In this document: positions 18,409 through 25,804 of the stretch, in pieces
How positions within the stretch are numbered: position 1 is the first letter of the stretch
Layout: every line of letters begins with the position of its first letter
Origin: an uncultured Ruminococcus sp.
Lineage (GTDB): Bacteria > Bacillota > Clostridia > Oscillospirales > Ruminococcaceae
Assembly: GCA_947178195.1 (NCBI GenBank)
Contig: CAMWXM010000002.1
Span: forward strand, 1-35,072
Length of the DNA stretch: 35,072 nt
Direction of reading: 5' to 3'
Translations under genes and position numbers: made by a program
Notes under the pieces: generated by a model
Databases searched by the model: none
What the model saw: the letters and a program-made list of their open reading frames with translations, nothing else
What the model was told of the DNA's origin: nothing

Positions 18409-19668
18409 TTAATATTTTACCTGTACCCCGCCAGCCTGAGTAGTTTCTTCCTTTTCATAATCAAATGGCTTATATCTGTCGATTGCCGATTGATTCAGTT
18501 CAATAGGCAAAGCCTCTGCCCAGTCGCCGATTTTTACCTGCATATCCTTAGCATATTTTGAATATCTTTGCGTATCAACAGCATTTTCACTCCAAAGGTC
18601 GTCCTCTGTCATGCGTTCTTTAATATCCAGCTTTACGGCAACATAAATCGTTCCTTCTTCTTCAATAATTTCAGGAACGCCTATCTTAGTTGAATCATTG
18701 TAGACCCAGTCGTAGAATGTTTTGGAAGGATAATATGTCACATCATTCTCAGCAGTACCCTCTTCTGTTGTAACCACCGGAATAATAGATTCATTAGCAT
18801 AAGGGTTTGTAGTGGTAGTTGTGGTAGTTGTTTCGGTATCAGATTCGGAAGCCGCCGTGGTGACCGCTTCTGTAGGCGTTTCGGTTTCTTCTTCACTTTC
18901 AGCAGCCGCTTCCGCAGCTTTATCGGACACATACTCGTCATATTCTTCCTGAGCGGTATTAAACGCTTCCAGCATATCCTTTTCAGATGAAGTCTTTTTT
19001 ATATCTGCAAGGAATTTATTTGCCATATCCTTGATTTCTTTTTGACCTGCCTCATCAAGGTCGTTTCCGTCAGCGTCATGCAGATCCAGATCAACATATT
19101 TAACTCTTGAATTATTTTCAACATAATAATCTTTAAGCTCGTCTTCCGTTACATTTTCAGTACCGCCTTCTCCGTAAACTGCGTCAAAAAGATCGTTTGT
19201 TTTATATGTCATTTCCAGAATTTCAGCTATTGACTCTTCTCCTATGCCGTTTTCAGAATATTCAGGATACTGCTCTATATTTAAAGCTGCTGCTGCCTTG
19301 ATGTTTTCGATCTCGCTTTCCTCAAGCTCCAGCTTATATTCCTCAAATTTTCTTGTTACAGCAACATGCTCCCTGCAGCTTGCTATAGTTTTAGCGTTTA
19401 TCCAATCAAGGAATTTTTTTCCCTCGATAGTTGTATTTTCCAATGCGTCCTGATCCTCCAGGTCTATATTTGCATCAGCCTCCTGAGCAAGCTGCTTTGC
19501 GTCCTCCAGAGCAGCGTTCTGATAATAAATATAAACTCCGGCTTTAATTTCATAACCGTCGATGGTCATAGCGTTAGCGGTGGAATCGCCTATTGTACAG
19601 CCTGCGCATGAAATTGTAATTGCAGCGGCGATTACCGCTGTCAGATATTTTTTTAACTTCTTTAACAT
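18409..19668 (-). CDS. Predicted lipoprotein, possibly SurA/PrsA-like foldase N-terminal domain
   Basis: Lipobox-type signal 'MLKKLKKYLTAVIAAAITISCAGC'; 'MTIDGYEIKAGVYIYYQNAALEDAK'; Thr-rich linker. Confidence 0.6.
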   Translation of the reverse strand: MLKKLKKYLTAVIAAAITISCAGCTIGDSTANAMTIDGYEIKAGVYIYYQNAALEDAKQLAQEADANIDLEDQDALENTTIEGKKFLDWINAKTIASCREHVAVTRKFEEYKLELEESEIENIKAAAALNIEQYPEYSENGIGEESIAEILEMTYKTNDLFDAVYGEGGTENVTEDELKDYYVENNSRVKYVDLDLHDADGNDLDEAGQKEIKDMANKFLADIKKTSSEKDMLEAFNTAQEEYDEYVSDKAAEAAAESEEETETPTEAVTTAASESDTETTTTTTTTNPYANESIIPVVTTEEGTAENDVTYYPSKTFYDWVYNDSTKIGVPEIIEEEGTIYVAVKLDIKERMTEDDLWSENAVDTQRYSKYAKDMQVKIGDWAEALPIELNQSAIDRYKPFDYEKEETTQAGGVQVKY

Positions 19669-19913
19669 GATGTATCTCTCCTGTTCTGCCGCAAAAAAGC
19701 TGCGGTATCGTTTTTATCAATATGCAATCCGTTTCAATCGGATATTGCATACCATATACTTTATTATTATACTATATTACGATTTATAAGTCCATAGTTT
19801 TTTAAAATTTTTTTTAATTTTTCATAACTTTTTCATAATTATGGATTTTTTAAAAAAATATGGTATAATAAATATAGTATATCAAAATAAAAATTTTATA
19901 GGAGTGAAATAAA

Positions 19914-20666
19914 ATGAATGTATTAATAACAGGAGCAAGCTCAGGTATAGGGCGAGATATGGCAAGATATTTATCCGGGAAAGGACATGACCTGATCCTT
20001 GCGGCAAGAAATGTTGAAAAGCTCAAAGAGCTTAAAAGTGAATTAAAAACAAATGTTGAAATAATCCACTGTGATTTATCTCAGGATAATGCGCCATTTG
20101 AATTATACAAAAAATGTCGTTTTAAAAATATAGATTTTCTTATCAATAATGCAGGATATGGCATTTTCGGAGAATTTCACAAAACAAATTTAACCGACGA
20201 GCTTAAAATGCTTAATGTAAATATCCGTTCGGTTCATATTCTTACTAAGCTTTTTTTAAAGGATTTTAAGTGTGCAAATAAAGGAATTATACTTAATGTG
20301 GCTTCCAGCGCAGGCTTTATGACCGGTCCGCTGATGTCCTCTTACTATGCTTCAAAAAATTATATAGTAAGACTTTCTCTTGCCGTTTCTGAGGAACTCA
20401 GAAGAAGCAGAAGCAAAGTAAAAATAAGCGTTTTTTGTCCCGGCCCAGTAAGTACTAACTTCAACAACAGAGCCGGTGTAAAATTCAGCGTACCTTCCAT
20501 TTCAAGCGAATACGCTGCAAAATATGCCATTGATAAAACACTGGAGGGAAAAACAGTTATTATTCCCACAAAAATTATGAAGCTGGGAGTTGTGGCATCA
20601 AGACTTGCGCCAATAAAGCTACTGGGAGCGATAACCTATAATATCCAGCATAAGAAAAGCAGATAA
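19914..20666 (+). CDS. SDR family oxidoreductase
   Basis: 'VLITGASSGIGRDMARYLSGKGHDLILAAR', 'DFLINNAGYGIFG', 'SSYYASKNYI', 'VFCPGPVSTNF'. Confidence 0.93.
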   Translation: MNVLITGASSGIGRDMARYLSGKGHDLILAARNVEKLKELKSELKTNVEIIHCDLSQDNAPFELYKKCRFKNIDFLINNAGYGIFGEFHKTNLTDELKMLNVNIRSVHILTKLFLKDFKCANKGIILNVASSAGFMTGPLMSSYYASKNYIVRLSLAVSEELRRSRSKVKISVFCPGPVSTNFNNRAGVKFSVPSISSEYAAKYAIDKTLEGKTVIIPTKIMKLGVVASRLAPIKLLGAITYNIQHKKSR

Positions 20667-20672
20667 ACAGAC

Positions 20673-20700
20673 CGCCGTGAAAAAATTCACGGCGCATTTT
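20673..20700 (+). terminator. Rho-independent terminator of SDR gene
   Basis: 9-bp stem CGCCGTGAA-AAAA-TTCACGGCG then CATTTTT. Confidence 0.75.
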
Positions 20701-20713
20701 TGCAATATTGCCT

Positions 20714-22189
20714 TTACAATATGAAACATATCAATCCGCTGCAGCCTTCATTTATCACTCTTTCAAGAGTTTCCTGAAGCTTTATTCTTGCGTCCATAGG
20801 CATTTTATACAGCTTATTATGAAGTCCTTCGTTTACAAGCTCATGGAGAGATTTACCGAAAATATTCGACTCCCATATTTTTTTCGGGTCCTCTTCAAAG
20901 CCTGACAACAAATATCTGATAAGCTCCTCACTTTGTTTTTCAGTACCCACAATAGGGCTTACCTTAGTATTTATAGCCGCCCTCATCATGTGGATAGACG
21001 GTGCGGAAGCTTTAAGCCTTACGCCGTATTTGCCGCCCTGCTTTATTATCTCTGGCTCTTCCAGAGAAAGCTCGTCAATGTCCGGCATAACTATTCCATA
21101 TCCGGTAGCCTCTACCTCGTCAAGAGCCGGCTTGATTTTTTCATATTCTTTCTTTATTTTATTAAGCTCCAGCAAAACCGGAAGCAGGTCGCTTTCATTT
21201 ACTATCTCAATACCCGTAGTTTCGCCTAAAATTTTATAAAACAGCGTACCCTCAAGGTTTACCTGAATCGTAACGCTACCCTGCCCCAGATCTATTTCAG
21301 CAATTTTTGAATCAGTAATATACCGGCAGTCGTTTATCCTTTCCGCAACCTCCTTTGCGTCTTTAACAAGATTAATATTTTCAGCTGCCTCCCTTACTGC
21401 ATTAAACACCTCGTCTTTAAGCCAGTGCCCTTTTTTAAGACCGGTTATCCATTTTTCCATTCTAATATTTATTTCTCTGATAGGAAAAGCAAAAAGAATT
21501 TCCGACATAATTTTTTCAATGTCCTTTTCGTCCAGCTCCAGGCAATTTACAGGAACTACCGAAGCCTCATATTTTTCGGACAATTCCGCAGCTAAATTAA
21601 TAGAATCCTCCGAATATGGATCCTGACAATTCAATACTATTATGAATGGCTTGTTGATTTCCTTTAATTCGTTTATTACACGCTTTTCACAGTCTGCATA
21701 TTCTTCCCTGGGAATATCAGAAATGCTCCCATCGGTAGTTATTACCATTCCTATAGTAGAATGCTCTGAAATAACCTTTTGCGTACCCACCTCTGCCGCC
21801 ATATTAAATGGTACTTCTTCTTCAAACCAGGGAGTGACCACCATTCTTGGCGCTTCGTTTTCAATATATCCCAGCGAGCTTGGCACTATATAACCTACGC
21901 AGTCGATAAGTCTTACGTTGAATTTTGCACCGTTTTCAAGATTTACTTCAACCGCTTCTTCGGGAATAAATTTAGGCTCTGTAGTCATAATAGTCTTTCC
22001 AGCTGCCGACTGGGGGAGCTCGTCAATAGCTCTTTCACGCTTATATTCGCTTTCAATATTGGGAATAACCAGGGATTCCATAAATTGCTTTATAAAGGTG
22101 GATTTTCCGGTTCTTACAGGTCCTACAACGCCGATATAAATATCACCGTCTGTACGTTTTGAAATATCGTTATAAATATTGCTATCCAT
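20714..22189 (-). CDS. spoIVA: Stage IV sporulation protein A (spore coat morphogenetic ATPase)
   Basis: 'IYNDISKRTDGDIYIGVVGPVRTGKSTFIKQFMESLVIPNI...RAIDELPQSAAGKTIMTTEPKF...RLIDCVGY' characteristic SpoIVA; C-term 'NEGCSGLICFIL'. Confidence 0.97.
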   Translation of the reverse strand: MDSNIYNDISKRTDGDIYIGVVGPVRTGKSTFIKQFMESLVIPNIESEYKRERAIDELPQSAAGKTIMTTEPKFIPEEAVEVNLENGAKFNVRLIDCVGYIVPSSLGYIENEAPRMVVTPWFEEEVPFNMAAEVGTQKVISEHSTIGMVITTDGSISDIPREEYADCEKRVINELKEINKPFIIVLNCQDPYSEDSINLAAELSEKYEASVVPVNCLELDEKDIEKIMSEILFAFPIREINIRMEKWITGLKKGHWLKDEVFNAVREAAENINLVKDAKEVAERINDCRYITDSKIAEIDLGQGSVTIQVNLEGTLFYKILGETTGIEIVNESDLLPVLLELNKIKKEYEKIKPALDEVEATGYGIVMPDIDELSLEEPEIIKQGGKYGVRLKASAPSIHMMRAAINTKVSPIVGTEKQSEELIRYLLSGFEEDPKKIWESNIFGKSLHELVNEGLHNKLYKMPMDARIKLQETLERVINEGCSGLICFIL

Positions 22190-22198
22190 TATACCCTC

Positions 22199-23737
22199 CT
22201 ACACAATTGGTATCAATAACATTCCGTTTTCCGGTAAACATTCATTTTCAAGAGAATTTTCTTCCATTATGGCATTTACTGATGTGCAGTATTTTTTTGC
22301 TATATTCCATACCTGTTCGTCTTTGACGCCGTAATAAAGCTTTAAGGCATAGTCTCCGTCACGGGTTATTTTTACCGTATCGTCAACGCTTAGGTCAGTA
22401 ACTGCTTCACAGTAGGAAGAAGTAAAAAGCTCTCCTTTAACGCAAATATCCGCCTTGATGGATATACCGTCCGAATCGGTCAGAGTATATGTACATTCCG
22501 ACGGAATAACGCAAAGTTCAGCGATACTGTTTTCCGTCACCTCGCCGCATTTTATCTCATGCTCAAAGGCCGATTCCTTTTCAATGATCGACGGGTAATT
22601 ATTTTCATTTTTCACCATTGCCTGATAGCAAAGCATACCGCTGACTCTTATGGCTTTTTCTTCACTGTCAACATTTATATTAATATTTTTTACATTACAC
22701 CATACATCATAAACGCACAGAATGCGACTTCCATCATTTTCTATCAATATCTTATTCTGGAATTTTTCGTTTATCATTATAGGAGTCTGTTCAACGGGAA
22801 GCTTTGCACAAGCAGACTCACAAGGATAAGATGTGGAATATGCGTCTGCAACAAGCCTTACGGGTATAGTTTTATACGCCAGGCATTTTATGCTTATTTT
22901 AAGCTCACATTTTAACAGCCTGTTTTCGCCGCTGCTGTCAGGAAAAACAGAAAAATCACATGTAGTCCCCTCGGTTTTCACCATACATTTAAAGCTTTCG
23001 TCCAGCCCCTCCATATCCACTATCTGGCTGTATGGCACTGAAAATGTCATGGTTTCCATATTTTCAGGACAGGTGTAAAGAATCTTTATTTCAGCCTCTC
23101 CTTTTACAACCAGCTTGTTGGCAATGATTTTTTTATCAGGCTCAGAAAGCCTTATATCATATCGTACAACATCTGATACAGGCGGCTTTGCCGTATTCAG
23201 TTCAAGGTCCTCGCTTAAAGTAATGACCTTATTCTGAATTATTTTCTTGGCCATGCATTCAACAGGCATTTTTTTCATCTGAATATTCATTCCGAAAATA
23301 TCGCTTACCGCCTCACGCTTCGACTCGCCGAAAACCTTTATTTTTATAGACACCGCACCACGAAGGTCGATCCTGCGCTTATTTACCACACGGCAGTTGA
23401 TATGGTCCGATTTGGGAACAATTGTTACTTCGGGATTATTTACACTGTCTCCCAGATTTACGGTCTTGTTAAAAACAAGCCTTTGTGGTATGCATTGCAG
23501 ATTGTTGTCATTCTCCGAGCAATAGAGTATTTTTACATCTGCAATAAGCTCATACGTTAAAGTATCTCCATTTATGCTGTAGGAATTAATTGACGGCTGA
23601 ATACTGGATTTTATCATTTTGAAAATGTCGGGATAATAATCGGGCAGAATATAATCCAGCTCTACATTCTGCTCTTGAATACCGTCATAAATTTTCTCAT
23701 TTACAGAAATCATTTCACGGTTGATCTTCAAATTCAT
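22199..23737 (-). CDS. sipL: DUF3794 (SPOCS) domain protein with C-terminal LysM, SipL-like
   Basis: Repeated SPOCS-like beta domains ('VNEKIYDGIQEQNVELDYILPDYYPDIFKMIKSSIQ...') and C-term LysM 'YYGVKDEQVWNIAKKYCTSVNAIMEENSLENECLPENGMLLIPIV'; 9-nt gap to spoIVA. Confidence 0.8.
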   Translation of the reverse strand: MNLKINREMISVNEKIYDGIQEQNVELDYILPDYYPDIFKMIKSSIQPSINSYSINGDTLTYELIADVKILYCSENDNNLQCIPQRLVFNKTVNLGDSVNNPEVTIVPKSDHINCRVVNKRRIDLRGAVSIKIKVFGESKREAVSDIFGMNIQMKKMPVECMAKKIIQNKVITLSEDLELNTAKPPVSDVVRYDIRLSEPDKKIIANKLVVKGEAEIKILYTCPENMETMTFSVPYSQIVDMEGLDESFKCMVKTEGTTCDFSVFPDSSGENRLLKCELKISIKCLAYKTIPVRLVADAYSTSYPCESACAKLPVEQTPIMINEKFQNKILIENDGSRILCVYDVWCNVKNININVDSEEKAIRVSGMLCYQAMVKNENNYPSIIEKESAFEHEIKCGEVTENSIAELCVIPSECTYTLTDSDGISIKADICVKGELFTSSYCEAVTDLSVDDTVKITRDGDYALKLYYGVKDEQVWNIAKKYCTSVNAIMEENSLENECLPENGMLLIPIV

Positions 23738-23932
23738 TTATATACCTCCTAATTTAAATCCTGTCGGACTTGTCTTGCTAAATCAAGTATATTCATAAGA
23801 TTTTGCATTTATGACAAATCCGAGTTGACGAAAATGTTTGGGACGGTTGGTCAGAAAAATTTATCCGGATCGGAACAGAACAAAAATTAGTCGTGGATAA
23901 AACATACTTGCAGCCAATTTTTTAAAAATAGG

Positions 23933-23961
23933 TTGACATGATTGTAATTTTACAGTATAAT
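23933..23961 (+). promoter_or_regulatory. Near-consensus sigma-A promoter driving a putative ncRNA
   Basis: TTGACA (23933-23938)-N17-TATAAT (23956-23961). Confidence 0.8.
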
Positions 23962-23996
23962 AATAAAAAAGGAGCATACCGATAAGCGGTCGCTCC
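23960..23996 (-). terminator. Rho-independent terminator of the peptide transcript (overlaps the 5' end of the + RNA)
   Basis: Minus strand GGAGCGACCGCTTATCGGTATGCTCC followed by TTTTTTATTATT. Confidence 0.75.
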
Positions 23997-24041
23997 CAAA
24001 CTATGATTTTAATAAACCGCTAAGTTTGGTTGCTGGGCGGT

Positions 24042-24110
24042 TTATTTCTTTATATTCTTAATAATCTCATTGATAACAACAAGACTCAGGAAAATAATGA
24101 TAGATTCCAT
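24042..24110 (-). CDS. 22-aa hydrophobic peptide, candidate type I toxin-like (not in ORF track)
   Basis: MESIIIFLSLVVINEIIKNIKK; near-perfect SD GGGAGGTGATagatATG; one hydrophobic segment plus Lys-rich tail. Confidence 0.65.
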   Translation of the reverse strand: MESIIIFLSLVVINEIIKNIKK

Positions 24111-24232
24111 ATCTATCACCTCCCTGCCATGCTTATTTCGCCTGCACATAATTTATGTGTGGACGATACTAAGTATTTTGGCATATGGAGGGAACAACCG
24201 CCTACCGTTTTATGGTATGCTCTATGCCTATT

Positions 24233-24269
24233 AAAAGTACCGTGAGTTACCGCTCCGGTACTTTTTGTC
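24233..24269 (+). terminator. Rho-independent terminator of the + strand ncRNA
   Basis: 10-bp stem AAAAGTACCG (24233-24242)/CGGTACTTTT (24256-24265) with T-run. Confidence 0.75.
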
Positions 24270-24279
24270 ATATAAGAAT

Positions 24280-24308
24280 TTGCATTTATCTTAAATATGT
24301 GTTATAAT
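24280..24308 (+). promoter_or_regulatory. Promoter of cyclophilin gene
   Basis: TTGCAT-N17-TATAAT. Confidence 0.7.
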
Positions 24309-24351
24309 AAAATGTCAAATAAAAATTTCTACTTTAGCGGAGGTTTAAAAA

Positions 24352-24822
24352 ATGGTTATTATTGAAATGGAAAACGGCAAGGAAATGAAAATCGAGCTTT
24401 ATCCTGATATTGCTCCCATCTCTTGTGAAAACTTTGAAAAGCTTGTAAATCAGGGATTTTACGACGGGCTCTGCTTTCACAGGGTCATTCCCGGATTTAT
24501 GATTCAGGGCGGCTGTCCCGACGGCACAGGTATGGGTGGTCCGGGTTGGTCTATTCAAGGCGAGTTTGCTTCAAACGGCATAAAAAATGATCTGAAACAT
24601 ACCAGAGGTGTTATTTCCATGGCTCGTTCCATGATGCCCAATTCAGCAGGCTCACAGTTTTTTATAATGCACGAGGACGCTCCTCATCTTGACGGTGATT
24701 ACGCCGCATTTGGAAAAGTAGTTGAAGGAATTGAAACGGTTGACGAAATAGCCTCTGTACAGACCGATAGAAACGACAAGCCGGTTACTCCCCAGGTAAT
24801 AAAAAGAGCGTATATCAAGTAA
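24352..24822 (+). CDS. Cyclophilin-type peptidyl-prolyl cis-trans isomerase
   Basis: 'APISCENFEKLVNQGFYDGLCFHRVIPGFMIQGGCPDGTGMGG...SMARSMMPNSAGSQFFIM...HLDGDYAAFGKVVEG'. Confidence 0.96.
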   Translation: MVIIEMENGKEMKIELYPDIAPISCENFEKLVNQGFYDGLCFHRVIPGFMIQGGCPDGTGMGGPGWSIQGEFASNGIKNDLKHTRGVISMARSMMPNSAGSQFFIMHEDAPHLDGDYAAFGKVVEGIETVDEIASVQTDRNDKPVTPQVIKRAYIK

Positions 24823-24835
24823 GGAGGACCGTTTT

Positions 24836-25420
24836 ATGAAGCTTCATTACAAAGGAACTTACGACCTGAATCCCGACTCTCTTCCTCACGGAGAGCATAA
24901 ACCAAATGCCGTACCTTTCAAGGAAGCAGAAAGTCCCAAACAGCTTGCAATAATAGCAAATATTGTGGGAGTTGTTATAATGATACTGTTGGCAATACCG
25001 GCGTTTATAAGATGCCGGGAATATATAAACCAATATAACTATTGGCAGCTGTGTGTCGGCGGTCTTGTATCGATTTTGACTTTGTTCCCTCATGAATTTC
25101 TTCATGCTGTTTGCTTTAAAGAAGATGTTTACTTATATACGAATTTTAAGCAGGGCATGCTTTTTGTTGTAGGTCCTGAGGTCATGTCAAAAAGCAGGTT
25201 TATTTTCATGTCGCTTTTGCCTAATATAGTTTTTGGATTTATTCCCTATATTATCGGAATGATATTCCCCAAGCTTCTCTTTCTGACCGCTCTTGGAATA
25301 ATCGCAACAGGTTCGGGCGCAGGAGATTATTATAACGTATTTAACGCTCTGACCCAGATGCCCAAAGGCGCTAAAACATATTTATATAAATTCAATTCGT
25401 TCTGGTTTATGCCGGAATGA
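24836..25420 (+). CDS. DUF3267 domain membrane protein (putative zincin-like metalloprotease)
   Basis: HExxH-type 'LFPHEFLHAVCF' within multi-TM protein; 'GPEVMSKSRFIFMSLLPNIVFGFIPYIIG'. Confidence 0.8.
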   Translation: MKLHYKGTYDLNPDSLPHGEHKPNAVPFKEAESPKQLAIIANIVGVVIMILLAIPAFIRCREYINQYNYWQLCVGGLVSILTLFPHEFLHAVCFKEDVYLYTNFKQGMLFVVGPEVMSKSRFIFMSLLPNIVFGFIPYIIGMIFPKLLFLTALGIIATGSGAGDYYNVFNALTQMPKGAKTYLYKFNSFWFMPE

Positions 25421-25422
25421 AG

Positions 25423-25458
25423 AAAAGCAGTGTTCAGAAACAAGAACACTGCTTTTTT
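25423..25458. terminator. Bidirectional terminator between convergent genes
   Basis: 13-bp stem AAAAGCAGTGTTC/GAACACTGCTTTT, T-run on both strands. Confidence 0.8.
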
Positions 25459-25460
25459 AA

Positions 25461-25802
25461 TTAATTCAACTTAAATATTTCATTTATTTTTTCAGGAGAA
25501 ACATATTCGAACGCCTCATCTGGAATATCTATTCCAAAATCAGAAAATGAAGCATGAGGATTTTCAACAAGACGTTTTTTAGCGGCATGAGTAAGTTTTC
25601 TTTTCAGCCGTATCTCAAGCTTTCTTGCATATTCGCCCGATTTATCCTCCCAGACAGCCGCCACAGCCGTCACTCTATGCGTATGAGTATACTTTGCGCC
25701 GCCTTTCAAAATTCCCAGATGCTGCTTTAAACGGCGCTCCATATCAGCTGCGATACCGATATAGTATGAATTGTCCCTGCATTTTAAAATATATACATAC
25801 AT
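25461..25802 (-). CDS. GIY-YIG nuclease family protein (UPF0213-like)
   Basis: 'MYVYILKCRDNSYYIGIAADMERRLKQH'; start at ATG 25800-25802. Confidence 0.9.
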   Translation of the reverse strand: MYVYILKCRDNSYYIGIAADMERRLKQHLGILKGGAKYTHTHRVTAVAAVWEDKSGEYARKLEIRLKRKLTHAAKKRLVENPHASFSDFGIDIPDEAFEYVSPEKINEIFKLN

Positions 25803-25804
25803 GC

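Larger units (their letters stand above)
23968..24269 (+). ncRNA. Putative ~300-nt ncRNA antisense to the 22-aa peptide ORF
   Basis: Promoter at 23933-23961; internal hairpins GGAGC..GCTCC (23971-23996) and AATAAACCGC..GCGGTTTATT (24011-24046); terminator at 24233-24269; no substantial plus-strand ORF with an SD. Confidence 0.55.

Noticed and set aside
23972-24222. Inverted repeats as termini of a miniature transposable element
   Set aside because: No flanking target-site duplication seen; the repeats fit RNA secondary structure better
24030-24245. 71-aa plus-strand ORF in the small antisense locus
   Set aside because: No SD, runs through the predicted RNA hairpins; the minus-strand 22-aa ORF has a far better initiation signal
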